Source: an uncultured Oscillospiraceae bacterium | GTDB taxonomy: Bacteria > Bacillota > Clostridia > Oscillospirales > Acutalibacteraceae | DNA: 64,000 nt | Assembly: GCA_902490735.1 (NCBI GenBank) | Contig: CABUFC010000005.1 | Span: 1-64,000 of the forward strand | Direction: 5' to 3' | Part shown: positions 32,789 through 41,444 of the stretch, piece by piece | How positions within the stretch are numbered: the stretch's first letter is position 1 | How the letters are laid out: every line of letters begins with the position of its first letter | Notes under the pieces: generated by a model | Databases searched by the model: none | The model's input: the letters and a program-made list of their open reading frames with translations, nothing else | Told to the model about the DNA's origin: nothing | Program-made: the position numbers and the translations under genes

Positions 32789-35125
32789 ATGAACGAACAA
32801 AAATCTGTTTGTCTTGACGGCAAATGGGACCTGTATTTTGAGGAAAACAGGATTTGCAAAGATTACGCGGACACTATAAAAACCCACAGCGACTTAAAAA
32901 AGCACAAACTCAAAAAAATCACCGGCACGGTACCCGGCAATTTTGAGTTGGATTTTTCCGCCGCCGGGATTTTGCCCGATGATTTATTTTTCGGTCAAAA
33001 TATTTTAAAGGTTCAGGACTATGAAAATTTGCATCTTTGGTACAACGCCGCGTTTGACTGTGAACTTTCAGGCGAAACTTACTTACGCTTTGACGGGCTT
33101 GATACATTTGCCGATATTTATTTAAACGGCAGGCTTGTTTACAGCGCCGACAATATGCTTATTCCGCACGAATTTCCCGTTAACAATCTAAAAATCGGAA
33201 AAAACGAAATTTTGGTGCATATAAAGCCTACTGAAACAGAAGCGCGAAAACTTGCGCTTGGCGCGGGCGTTACAAGTGCGCTAAACTATAATTTTTCATC
33301 TGTTAACGTCAGAAAAGCCGCTCATACCTACGGATGGGATATTATGCCGCGCGCGGTTTCCGGCGGTATTTACCGCAGCGTTTATTTAATTAACAAGCCG
33401 GCGCGGCGCATTAACGACTATTATTTATACACCTATTTTTTGCCGTACGAAAGGGTTAAATGGAACGACGGACGCTGTGCCGCGATCGGTTTTTACTATA
33501 ATATCAACTGCCCTGACGACAGCATTCGCGACTATGAAATAGAGCTTGATATTTCCTGCAAAAATCACAAGATTTACTATAAAAACCGCGTTTGGCACAC
33601 AGAAGAAAACAAAAAGATTTTTATAAATGAACCGCCGCACTTATGGTGGCCAAGAGGCATGGGCGAGCCAAACCTTTATAAAGGCACCTTAAACCTTTAC
33701 TTTAAAGGCGAACTTGCCGATACAAAAGATATTTCGTTTGGTATACGGCGTGTTGAGCTTATTCGCCGCGAATATAAAGACGAAAACGACAAGGGCGAGT
33801 TTTTATTTACCGTAAACGGCGAAAAGATTTTTGTCCACGGAACAAACTGGGTGCCGCTTGACGCTTTTCATTCGCAAGACGGCAAAAGATTTGAAAAAGC
33901 GGCAAAGATGGTTAAAGATTTAAACTGCAATATGTTAAGGCTTTGGGGCGGCAACGTTTACGAGGACGAAGAGCTTTACCGTTTTTGCGATGAAAACGGA
34001 ATTGCCATTTGGCAGGATTTTGCAATGGCTTGCGCCACATATCCGAGAACCGAGGAATTTGCCGATAAAATACGTAAAGAGCTAAGCGTAATTATCCCTG
34101 TTTACCGCAAGCACCCGAGTCTTTTTATCTGGTGCGGCGATAACGAGTGCGATACGGCGGCGCTTTGGTGCCTTACCACTTTAAGAGACCCCAACAAAAA
34201 CATAATAACAAGGCGCGTAATACCCGATATGCTTGAGCAGTTAGACCCTATGAGGCCGTATTTGCCGTCAAGCCCTTATATTTCAAAAAAAGACATGGAA
34301 AACGGCACCGCTTTTAAGCTTGCTGAAAACCATTTGTGGGGCGCTGTTGACTACTACAAGGACGATTTTTTCACAAAAACAGCAACAGTTTTTTCAAGTG
34401 AAATTGGGTATTTTGGCTGCCCTAATACTGAAAGCATTAAAAAATTCATTCCTAAAAACAGTCTTTGGCCGTACACCGACGATAACGAGGACTGGAACAT
34501 TCACGCCGCCAACATGGAACCAAGCGGCTACTACGCATTCCGCATAAAAAGAATGATAAGCCAGGCGGAATATCTATTTAGCGAAAAACCTGACAGCTTA
34601 GAAAAATTTTCGGTCTGCTCGCAAATCTCACAGGCAGAGGCTTTGAAATATTTTATTGAGATATTTAGAACCAACCAGTTTAACGGTAAAAACGGCATAC
34701 TTTGGTGGAATCTTTTAGACGGCTGGCCGCAATTCTCCGACGCGGTGGTAGACTATTACTTTGAAAAGAAACCGGCTTATCACGTTATAAAAAGGGTTCA
34801 GCAAGATATTGCCGTAATGTTTAAAGAAAAGGAAAACGGCGAATATGCGGTTATCGCCGCGAACGGCACGCTAAACGATGAACAAGGCAGTCTTGTAATT
34901 ACCGACCTATCAAAAGGCAAAGAGGTTTTAAGCACCGACTTTACGGCAACAAAAAATTCCGCTGTAAAAATCGGCGCGATTAAAGCGGAAAAGGGCACAC
35001 ATTTTTATTTAATTGAATACGAAGTGGGCGGCAAGACCTATAAAAACCATTATCTCGCCGGAACGCCTAAATTTAACGCCGACGAAATTATAGAATACTA
35101 CAAAAAAGCCGAACTGATAAAATAA
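32789..35125 (+). CDS. Glycoside hydrolase family 2, beta-mannosidase-like
   Basis: A 778-residue intracellular GH2 enzyme, with no signal peptide. It has the N-terminal jelly roll (DGLDTFADIYLNGRLVYSADNMLIPHEFPV), an immunoglobulin-like domain and a TIM barrel. The barrel contains HGTNWVPLDAF, NMLRLWGGNVYEDEELYRFCDENGIAIWQDF, the general acid glutamate in FIWCGDNECD and the likely nucleophile in FSSEIGYFG. The overall architecture and WGGNVYE/IWQDF motifs point to beta-mannosidase rather than beta-galactosidase. The WCGDNE is slightly unlike the common W-G-N-N-E. Last gene of the run, closed by a terminator. Confidence 0.88.
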   Translation: MNEQKSVCLDGKWDLYFEENRICKDYADTIKTHSDLKKHKLKKITGTVPGNFELDFSAAGILPDDLFFGQNILKVQDYENLHLWYNAAFDCELSGETYLRFDGLDTFADIYLNGRLVYSADNMLIPHEFPVNNLKIGKNEILVHIKPTETEARKLALGAGVTSALNYNFSSVNVRKAAHTYGWDIMPRAVSGGIYRSVYLINKPARRINDYYLYTYFLPYERVKWNDGRCAAIGFYYNINCPDDSIRDYEIELDISCKNHKIYYKNRVWHTEENKKIFINEPPHLWWPRGMGEPNLYKGTLNLYFKGELADTKDISFGIRRVELIRREYKDENDKGEFLFTVNGEKIFVHGTNWVPLDAFHSQDGKRFEKAAKMVKDLNCNMLRLWGGNVYEDEELYRFCDENGIAIWQDFAMACATYPRTEEFADKIRKELSVIIPVYRKHPSLFIWCGDNECDTAALWCLTTLRDPNKNIITRRVIPDMLEQLDPMRPYLPSSPYISKKDMENGTAFKLAENHLWGAVDYYKDDFFTKTATVFSSEIGYFGCPNTESIKKFIPKNSLWPYTDDNEDWNIHAANMEPSGYYAFRIKRMISQAEYLFSEKPDSLEKFSVCSQISQAEALKYFIEIFRTNQFNGKNGILWWNLLDGWPQFSDAVVDYYFEKKPAYHVIKRVQQDIAVMFKEKENGEYAVIAANGTLNDEQGSLVITDLSKGKEVLSTDFTATKNSAVKIGAIKAEKGTHFYLIEYEVGGKTYKNHYLAGTPKFNADEIIEYYKKAELIK

Positions 35126-35152
35126 AAGGAAGTCGTAAGACTTCCTTTTTTA
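35125..35152. terminator. Terminator between the GH2 and aldo/keto reductase genes
   Basis: A 10 bp stem AAAGGAAGTC/GACTTCCTTT with a GTAA loop, followed by TTTATTT. It serves two convergent genes. Confidence 0.9.
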
Positions 35153-36262
35153 TTTCCCGAAATAATCTTTAACCGTCTTTAGGTGGTCTATAATGTGCAG
35201 GTGCTGGGGACATATGCTTTCGCAGGCGCCGCAGGCAATACAATCGCCGGCTGCTCCGTGATCATTAAGCAGTCTTTCGTAATATTCCCCCTGCGGAGTC
35301 CAGCCTTTGTTTTTGTCTTCTATTAAATCGGCATTATAAAGTGAAAAATACTTTGGTATTGCAATATTTTTAGGACAGCCCTCTAAGCAATAACCGCACC
35401 CGGTGCATTTTATATTGTTTGTGGAGTTTATGGCTTTTACTACATTGTTTAAAAGCTCGTGCTCGGCGTCTGTAAGCGGTTTTATATTTTCAAATAAATC
35501 TACGTTATCTTTTAATTGTTCGAAATTGCTCATACCGGAAAGCACAACTTTTACGTTGCTAAGCTCTGCCGCAAACCTAAGCGCATAAGAAGCATAAGAG
35601 CCGGAAAAACCGTTAAAAAGCTTTGAAACCCCAGGGTCAAGATTTTGCAGCGTTCCGCCCTTTACCGGTTCCATTACGGTTACCGGAACATTCCTTTTAG
35701 TTGCCGCTTCATAGCATTTGCGCGATTCAATAGCCGAAGAATCCCAATCGAGATAATTTATTTGAAGCTGGACAAAATCCATATCGGGGTTTTCGTCCAA
35801 AACCTTTTCTAAAAGCGCCGCTTTATCGTGAAAAGAAAAGCCGATATTTTTTACTAATCCCTCTTGTTTTTTCTTCCGTAAAAAATTAAAGCCGTCGCAC
35901 TTTGTAAATTTCGGCAAGGAACTTGTGCCAACGTCGTGCAGAAGATAATAATCAAAATACTCTGCACCCGTCTTTTTAAGTTGCCCTAAAAAAACGCGCT
36001 CTAAATCTTCCTTGGTGTTAAAATATTCGCTGTGCATTTTGGTGGCAACAGTAAATTTTTCTCGCGGATAGCGGTCAACTACCGCCGTTTTTATTGCCTC
36101 TTCACTTTTGCCTGCATGATACATTAAAGCCGTATCAAAATATGTAAAACCGTGGCCGATGAAATAATCAACCATTTTTTCGGTCTCTTTTAGGTCTATT
36201 CTTGAGTAATCGTCTTTATTTATAACGGGAAGTCTCATAAAGCCGAAGCCAAGTTTTTTCAT
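35150..36262 (-). CDS. Aldo/keto reductase with C-terminal 4Fe-4S domain
   Basis: A 370-residue oxidoreductase. The N-terminal barrel holds the tetrad residues in FDTALMYHAGKSEE (Asp, Tyr), ATKMHS (Lys) and YYLLHDVG (His). From about residue 290 a ferredoxin-like extension carries CTGCGYCLEGCP and CIACGACESICP. Such proteins use NAD(P)H or ferredoxin; the substrate is unknown. It ends the ffs-dnaX-ybaB-recR-dut run, 2 bases after dut. Confidence 0.9.
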   Translation of the reverse strand: MKKLGFGFMRLPVINKDDYSRIDLKETEKMVDYFIGHGFTYFDTALMYHAGKSEEAIKTAVVDRYPREKFTVATKMHSEYFNTKEDLERVFLGQLKKTGAEYFDYYLLHDVGTSSLPKFTKCDGFNFLRKKKQEGLVKNIGFSFHDKAALLEKVLDENPDMDFVQLQINYLDWDSSAIESRKCYEAATKRNVPVTVMEPVKGGTLQNLDPGVSKLFNGFSGSYASYALRFAAELSNVKVVLSGMSNFEQLKDNVDLFENIKPLTDAEHELLNNVVKAINSTNNIKCTGCGYCLEGCPKNIAIPKYFSLYNADLIEDKNKGWTPQGEYYERLLNDHGAAGDCIACGACESICPQHLHIIDHLKTVKDYFGK

Positions 36263-36264
36263 AT

Positions 36265-36711
36265 TTAGTCCTTTCTGCCGGTAGAACCAAATCCGCCGGC
36301 GCCTCTGTCGGTCGAATCAAGCTCTTCTTCTACAAAAGATGCCTTAATATATGGCGCGATAACAAGCTGTGCTATGCGCTCGCCTTTTTCTATTTTTTGT
36401 GCGGTTTTGCCGTGATTAAAAATTGAAACCATAATTTCGCCGCGATAGTCGCTGTCAATTACGCCTACCTTGTTAGCGGGAGCAAGCCCTCTTTTTGTGG
36501 CGGCGCCGCTTCTGGCATAAATAAGGCCTACATACCCTTCGGGAATTTGAACGGCTATACCGGTTTTTATTAAAACAGTTTCACCGGGCAGTACCGTAAT
36601 GCTTTCCTCGGCGCAGTCGCAGTAAAGGTCTGCCCCTGCGGCTTCTACACTGCCATAGGTTGGAATAACCGCAGTTTTTGTAAGCTTTTTTAATTTTACT
36701 TTGCATTCCAT
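36265..36711 (-). CDS. dut: dUTP diphosphatase
   Basis: Hydrolyses dUTP to dUMP and pyrophosphate, keeping uracil out of DNA. The 148 residues show all five trimeric dUTPase motifs: EAAGADLYCD, YARSGAATKRGL, NKVGVIDSDYRGE, KGERIAQLVI and the flexible tail DRGAGGFGSTG. It is 1 base after recR. Confidence 0.96.
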   Translation of the reverse strand: MECKVKLKKLTKTAVIPTYGSVEAAGADLYCDCAEESITVLPGETVLIKTGIAVQIPEGYVGLIYARSGAATKRGLAPANKVGVIDSDYRGEIMVSIFNHGKTAQKIEKGERIAQLVIAPYIKASFVEEELDSTDRGAGGFGSTGRKD

Positions 36712-36712
36712 A

Positions 36713-37312
36713 TTATATCTCTTTTCTGCCGTTTAAAGCGTGGGAGAGTGTTACTTCATCAGCATATTCAAGGTCGCTTCCTATTGGTATACCAAGGGCA
36801 AGCCTTGTTATTTTTATGCCCATAGGTTTAATAAGCCGTGAAATATAACTTGATGTGGCTTCCCCTTCTACGGTGGGATTTGTAGCCATTATTACCTCTT
36901 TTACGGTTCCGTCTGAAAGACGCGATAAAAGCTCTTTTATTTTAATATCTTCCGGAGAAATACCGTCTAAAGGCGAGAGCGCTCCGTGAAGCACGTGATA
37001 AAGTCCTTTATATTCGCCCGTCTTTTCAAAAGGCGGAACGTCCTTTTCGTCCTCAACCACACAAACAACACTTTTATCTCTTGTGGGGTCTATGCAAATA
37101 TCGCAGACCTCTTTATCGGTAATGTTCTGGCACACCTTACAGGTGTGCACCGATTTTTTAGCTTCTAAAATAGCGTTGGCAAAAGATTTTGCTTCGTCAT
37201 CGCTTTTAGAAAGCACATAAAAAGCAAGTCTTGCAGCAGATTTTTTACCTATTCCGGGCAGACGTTCGAACTGCTCGATAAGTCTTTGAAGAGATGGTAT
37301 TTTATAGTTCAT
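36713..37312 (-). CDS. recR: Recombination protein RecR
   Basis: Loads RecA at gaps with RecO/RecF. The 199 residues contain the helix-hairpin-helix (FERLPGIGKKSAARLAFYVL), a C4 zinc finger (CKVCQNITDKEVCDIC) and a Toprim domain (VVCVVEDEKDV...YKGLYHVLHGALSPLDGISPEDI). The conserved gene order dnaX-ybaB-recR confirms the call. Confidence 0.97.
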   Translation of the reverse strand: MNYKIPSLQRLIEQFERLPGIGKKSAARLAFYVLSKSDDEAKSFANAILEAKKSVHTCKVCQNITDKEVCDICIDPTRDKSVVCVVEDEKDVPPFEKTGEYKGLYHVLHGALSPLDGISPEDIKIKELLSRLSDGTVKEVIMATNPTVEGEATSSYISRLIKPMGIKITRLALGIPIGSDLEYADEVTLSHALNGRKEI

Positions 37313-37314
37313 AA

Positions 37315-37650
37315 TTAGAAAAGTCCCGGAATGTTAGGCAGTTCTAAGCCGCTTTGAAGTTTTTCCATTTCGCTTTCGCTTGTTTTTTTGGCGGTGGAAA
37401 TCGCCTCGTTTAAAGCGACAATTAAAAGGTCCTCGAGCATTTCTGCGTCTTCAAGGCACTCGGGATCTACCTGTATGCTTTTAATTTCGTGGGCACCGGT
37501 TACGGTAACATTAATAAGTCCGCCGCCGGCAGAGGCAGAATATTCTTTTTTATCAAGCTCTTCTTGCAAATTTGCGGCGTCCTCCTGCATTTGCTGCACC
37601 TTTTGCATAAGCTCTGCTCTTGAAGGCCCCTGCGGAATTCTGACTTTCAT
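37315..37650 (-). CDS. YbaB/EbfC family nucleoid-associated protein
   Basis: A small DNA-binding protein of 111 residues, encoded between dnaX and recR as in most bacteria. It shows the family core MQKVQQMQEDAANLQEELDKKEYSASAGGGLINVTVTGAHEIKSIQVDP and the C-terminal helix with LNEAISTAKKTSESEMEKL. AAGGAG lies upstream of the ATG. Confidence 0.95.
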   Translation of the reverse strand: MKVRIPQGPSRAELMQKVQQMQEDAANLQEELDKKEYSASAGGGLINVTVTGAHEIKSIQVDPECLEDAEMLEDLLIVALNEAISTAKKTSESEMEKLQSGLELPNIPGLF

Positions 37651-37664
37651 ATTTTTACTCCTTA

Positions 37665-39116
37665 TTAAAGATTATTTAAATTTTTTGCAAACAAAGAAAG
37701 CGGATCTTCGCTTTCCTCTTTCTTTTTGTACGGCCCGATATTATAGGGCTTACCTAAAACCTCGGCTATAGCGCTTTTTATAATTTCACGCATGCGACTG
37801 TCCGCATTTACCATTTCACGAAAAGCGGGCAAATCACTATCTATTAAAACGCGATTATCTATAAGATAGGCTTTTGTGCCGCTCATGCCGCCATAAAGCG
37901 GTTTGCTGCGTGTTTTTATTATTTCAAGCACATCCTGCCAAGCCGCAATTTTACCGTCCGGCATAATTTCCGCCATTTTAGGTTTAATTTCTTCCGGCGC
38001 CGCCTTTTTTGGCTCCGGTTTTTCTGTAGAAGCAGTCTCGCTTTCAATATTGCAAAGCTTTAACGCGGCAAGCTCAAGCTCGGCTTTACGGCTAGAGTGC
38101 GCCATGCTTTCACGCGCAGCAGACAGCACACTTATAGCCTCTTGCGCTTTTTTAAGCGAATATGCCTTTGCCGTATTTATGGCGCTTTCGTAATCTTCAT
38201 CCGACAGTTCAATTAACTGCCTTGGATTTCGCACGGCCTTTATTACCATTATGTTTCTAAAATACCCGATAAGCTCTTCACAGAAATTTTTCAAATCCAA
38301 AGACGAGCGATAAACGCCGTCTATTATCTCTAAAACAGAAGAAGCATCGTTCTTAGCTACCGCTGCGGCAAAATTATCACATACCTTTTTGTTTGCAATT
38401 CCGCAAATTGAGGCAACTTCGTCTTCCGTAATATCATCACAGCATCCATAGCACTGATCAAGAAGCGAAAGAGCGTCCCTTAGTCCTCCGTCCGAAAGCC
38501 TTGCTATCATACCGGCGGCACCATCGGAAAGCTTAATGCCCTCTTCTTTTGCAACATATAAAAGTCTTTCTTTAATTATGTCGCTTTCTATGCGCTTAAA
38601 GTCATACCGCTGACAGCGCGAAAGAATGGTTGCAGGAAGCTTGTGAGCTTCGGTTGTGGCAAGAATAAAAATAACATGAGCCGGCGGTTCCTCAAGCGTT
38701 TTTAAAAGAGCGTTAAATGCTTCTTGTGTAAGCATATGAACTTCATCAATTATATAAACACGGTACTTTAATATACTTGGCAAAAATGCGATTTGTTCTT
38801 TTAAATCGCGAACATCATTAACGCCGCGGTTAGAGGCAGCGTCCATTTCAATAATATCGGTAGATCCTGAAAGCACCGCTTTACAGCTTTCGCACTCCAT
38901 GCACGGATCGCCGTTTTCGGTGTGCTCGCAGTTAACCGCTGCGGCAAGAATTTTAGCGCAGGTGGTTTTACCCGTGCCGCGCGTTCCGCAAAACAGGTAC
39001 GCATGAGAAATCCGGCCGAATTTTACCGAATTTTTTAAGGTCTCGGTAACGGCAGACTGCCCCACAACATCGGAAAAACATTTCGGTCTGTATTTACGGT
39101 AAAGCGCCCTATACAT
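37665..39116 (-). CDS. dnaX: DNA polymerase III subunit gamma/tau
   Basis: Clamp-loader ATPase. The 483 residues have Walker A GTRGTGKTT, the zinc-binding CEHTENGDPCMECESC, the DEVHML Walker B, the SRC motif (ILSRCQRYDF) and the AAA+ lid. The chain is short for a tau protein (usually 550-640), with a modest charged linker (EKPEPKKAAPEEIKP) and a small C-terminal domain. No obvious A-rich slippage site for a separate gamma product was noticed. Transcribed downstream of the SRP RNA. Confidence 0.95.
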   Translation of the reverse strand: MYRALYRKYRPKCFSDVVGQSAVTETLKNSVKFGRISHAYLFCGTRGTGKTTCAKILAAAVNCEHTENGDPCMECESCKAVLSGSTDIIEMDAASNRGVNDVRDLKEQIAFLPSILKYRVYIIDEVHMLTQEAFNALLKTLEEPPAHVIFILATTEAHKLPATILSRCQRYDFKRIESDIIKERLLYVAKEEGIKLSDGAAGMIARLSDGGLRDALSLLDQCYGCCDDITEDEVASICGIANKKVCDNFAAAVAKNDASSVLEIIDGVYRSSLDLKNFCEELIGYFRNIMVIKAVRNPRQLIELSDEDYESAINTAKAYSLKKAQEAISVLSAARESMAHSSRKAELELAALKLCNIESETASTEKPEPKKAAPEEIKPKMAEIMPDGKIAAWQDVLEIIKTRSKPLYGGMSGTKAYLIDNRVLIDSDLPAFREMVNADSRMREIIKSAIAEVLGKPYNIGPYKKKEESEDPLSLFAKNLNNL

Positions 39117-39137
39117 AAGCTACTCCTTTAACAAAAA

Positions 39138-39286
39138 ACAATGTCATACATTTGGGTGTGCGAACCGACCGATTTGCTGCGGCGCATGAACAAAACCGCT
39201 TAATGCTGCTCGGTTCCCCGCCTGACATGGTTCACAGCTGCCCATCGCACAGGACCCGCCAATCCGCACGCCCAAATATACGACAA
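39138..39286 (-). ncRNA. ffs: Signal recognition particle RNA (small form)
   Basis: The minus strand carries the conserved SRP domain IV (TGAACCATGTCAGG...GGGAAC...GAGCAGCA) that binds Ffh. A long closing helix is formed by ATTTGGGCGTGCG at the 5' end and CGCACACCCAAAT at the 3' end, followed by a T run. At about 150 nt it lacks the extended Alu domain of Bacillus scRNA. Its place directly before dnaX is the usual one in Firmicutes. Confidence 0.93.
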
Positions 39287-39299
39287 TTAGTACTATATT

Positions 39300-39328
39300 A
39301 TTATATAACATTTAACTGCTTTTTACAA
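39300..39328 (-). promoter_or_regulatory. Promoter of the SRP RNA
   Basis: On the minus strand, TTGTAA, 17 bp, TATAAT, placed to start transcription a few bases before the SRP RNA 5' end. Read-through could also supply dnaX. Confidence 0.75.
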
Positions 39329-39343
39329 TATATTTTTTAAGTC

Positions 39344-39372
39344 TTGTATATTCTAATAAAATTTGGTAAAAT
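39344..39372 (+). promoter_or_regulatory. Promoter of the beta-helix/Nudix/RING/galU/HAD run
   Basis: TTGTAT, 17 bp, TAAAAT, about 30 bases before the first gene; divergent from the SRP RNA promoter. Confidence 0.65.
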
Positions 39373-39401
39373 AATTTTGATATATAAAGAGGGTGTTTAG
39401 T

Positions 39402-40070
39402 TTGAAATTTAATGCTGGTAGATTTTTTGATTTTAATCATACTGCCGCTGCAAACCTTTTTGAAAACGCCGAAAATGTTTACGACGTGCTGCCGCAAATT
39501 AAAGGCTTTATACTTAATTTTCAAAAAACCTTAGGTGAAGATTATATAAAATTAAGCGACGACGTGTATGCCCATAAAACTGCAAAAATTGCACCTTCGG
39601 CTTTTATTGACGGACCTACTGTTATTGGTGCCGGCACCGAAATAAGGCACTGCGCATTTATTCGCGGCAGCGCGCTTATAGGCGAAAACTGCGTTATCGG
39701 TAATTCTACCGAGCTTAAAAACGTAATTGTATTTGATAACGCTCAGCTTCCGCATTACAATTATGTGGGCGATTCGGTTATTGGCTACCGCTCGCATATG
39801 GGCGCCGGAAGCATTACAAGCAATTTAAAAAGCGATAAAACGCTTGTAACTATAAAAGCAGGCGATGAAAAAATTGAAACGGGTCTTAAAAAATTCGGCG
39901 CTATTTTAGGAGATAATGTTGAAGTGGGCTGCGGAAGCGTTTTAAATCCCGGAACAATAATAGGCCAAAACAGCAATATATATCCACTTTCTATGGTAAG
40001 GGGATACGTGCCGGAAAATTCTATATACAAAAACCGTCGCGAAATAGTAACAAAACTTGAAAGCAGGTAA
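39402..40070 (+). CDS. Left-handed beta-helix protein, GlmU C-terminal-like
   Basis: A 222-residue protein with hexapeptide repeats (IAPSAFIDGPTVIGAGTEIRHCAFIRGSALIGENCVIGN and so on), like the acetyltransferase half of GlmU or a nucleotide-sugar transferase. No pyrophosphorylase half is present. Conserved LPHYNYVGDSVIGYRSHMGAGSITSNLKSD and GAILGDNVEVGCGSVLNPGTIIG segments match GlmU-like stand-alone proteins. The TTG at 39402 is preferred to the GTG nine bases earlier, which lies in the GAGGGTG ribosome site. Substrate unknown; the galU neighbour suggests nucleotide-sugar metabolism. Confidence 0.78.
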   Translation: MKFNAGRFFDFNHTAAANLFENAENVYDVLPQIKGFILNFQKTLGEDYIKLSDDVYAHKTAKIAPSAFIDGPTVIGAGTEIRHCAFIRGSALIGENCVIGNSTELKNVIVFDNAQLPHYNYVGDSVIGYRSHMGAGSITSNLKSDKTLVTIKAGDEKIETGLKKFGAILGDNVEVGCGSVLNPGTIIGQNSNIYPLSMVRGYVPENSIYKNRREIVTKLESR

Positions 40071-40074
40071 CATT

Positions 40075-40602
40075 TTGGAGCTTTGGGACATACTATCTGA
40101 GGACGGCACTCCTACGGGCAAAACCGTCGAGCGCGGCAGTCAGTTTTCGGCCGGGGAATATCATTTGGTTGTACATATTTGGCCGGTGGCCCCTTCAGGT
40201 GCAGTGCTTATTCAGCGCCGCAGCCGCAACAAAAAGCTTATGCCCGGCGAATGGGCGGCTACCGGCGGTGCGGCAATAACCGGAGAAAGCTCGTATTTGG
40301 CCGCAAAGCGCGAGCTTTATGAAGAGCTTGGAATTGACGCCGATAATTTAATACTGTTAAAAAGAATTAAAAAACATAATTCCTTGGTTGACGTGTACGG
40401 CTTAAAGTGCCGGGTTAACACGGCCGATCTAAAACTTCAAAAAAGCGAAGTTGCAGATGCCAAGTGGGTAAGCCTTGAAACGCTTTATAAGATGATTGAT
40501 ACCGGGGAATATCACAACTACGGCAAGGAATATTTTAATATAGTTGCCGATTTTAGCAATGCATGTAAAGGAGAAAGCAATGAGCTTGTCAGTCGAAGGT
40601 GA
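40075..40602 (+). CDS. Nudix hydrolase
   Basis: A 175-residue Nudix protein with a complete box, GAAITGESSYLAAKRELYEELGI (read as G-x5-E-x7-REUxEExGU). The start ELWDILSEDGTPTGKTVERG and HLVVHIWPV are like the isopentenyl-isomerase-type Nudix subgroup, but the substrate is unknown. It starts at TTG 40075, after AGCAGG and 4 bases past the upstream stop. It overlaps the next gene by 23 bases. Confidence 0.88.
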   Translation: MELWDILSEDGTPTGKTVERGSQFSAGEYHLVVHIWPVAPSGAVLIQRRSRNKKLMPGEWAATGGAAITGESSYLAAKRELYEELGIDADNLILLKRIKKHNSLVDVYGLKCRVNTADLKLQKSEVADAKWVSLETLYKMIDTGEYHNYGKEYFNIVADFSNACKGESNELVSRR

Positions 40603-41428
40603 AAAATGTCCGGTATGCCACGGTTATTTGTTTGATGACGACGATGTTGTGTTTTGTGTAGACTGCGGTGCGCCACATCACAGAAGCTGCTATGAATCGC
40701 TCGGTCATTGTGCGCTTGAAGAATACCACGGAACCGATTTAGAATACAAACGCCCCGAAAAAATTGAAGTGGAAGAAATTAAAAATTCATCGGATGACAG
40801 TCCTTTAAATTTTGACGAAAACGTAAACCTTCATTTTATCCCAATGAGCGCTCTTTACGGCGGTCATAATAAAAACGACGAGGTTGACGGCGTTAAAGCA
40901 AAAGATATGGGTGCGGTTATAGGGATAAACAGCCCGAGATATGTGCCGAAGTTTTTTAAGCTTAACAAAGACAAAAAAATATCCTGGAACTGGGCGGCGT
41001 TTCTTTTGCCGGAATACTGGTTTATTTTAAGAAAGAATTATAAGGTAGGTATACTCGCATTTGTCATTTCGGTTTGCGCTCAAATTTTAATGAGCATGCC
41101 TTACCTTATTGTCTTTGGTATGGAAAGCACAAGTAACACCCTGCAAAACGCATACAGCATAATGCTTCAAAATCCGGATAAATATTATCCCATTGCGGCG
41201 GCTGTAGCTGTAGGTTTTGTAATATCACTTGTTTCAAGAATTATCTTCGGTCTTTTCGGCGACTGGATATACAAAAAACAGGTTGTGTCCATAATTAAAA
41301 AAGCGCCGGAACCAGACGAAGAGCGTTCTTTATATTATGCGCAAAAAGGCGGTTATAATTTTTTAGCGGCAGGAATTGCCGTTATTTTAAGAAATATTTT
41401 GATAAATCTTGTTTTTCTTATGGTTTAA
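40580..41428 (+). CDS. Membrane protein with an N-terminal prokaryotic RING-finger domain
   Basis: A 282-residue protein of unknown function. Residues 9-42 hold a zinc-binding, RING-like array (CPVC, CVDC, HHRSC, GHC) of the prokaryotic RING-finger type. A charged linker follows, then from about residue 130 a DUF2628-like membrane module (WNWAAFLLPEYWFILRKNYKVG) with three to four transmembrane helices. ATG 40580 is chosen over an upstream frame because AAAGGAG is well placed. Whether it has any ligase-like or scaffolding role is not known. Confidence 0.8.
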   Translation: MSLSVEGEKCPVCHGYLFDDDDVVFCVDCGAPHHRSCYESLGHCALEEYHGTDLEYKRPEKIEVEEIKNSSDDSPLNFDENVNLHFIPMSALYGGHNKNDEVDGVKAKDMGAVIGINSPRYVPKFFKLNKDKKISWNWAAFLLPEYWFILRKNYKVGILAFVISVCAQILMSMPYLIVFGMESTSNTLQNAYSIMLQNPDKYYPIAAAVAVGFVISLVSRIIFGLFGDWIYKKQVVSIIKKAPEPDEERSLYYAQKGGYNFLAAGIAVILRNILINLVFLMV

Positions 41429-41444
41429 AGGAGGATGATTTTTT

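Noticed and set aside
39152..39340. 62-codon plus-strand open frame before the beta-helix gene
   Set aside because: It is antisense to the SRP RNA and has no family resemblance or ribosome site.
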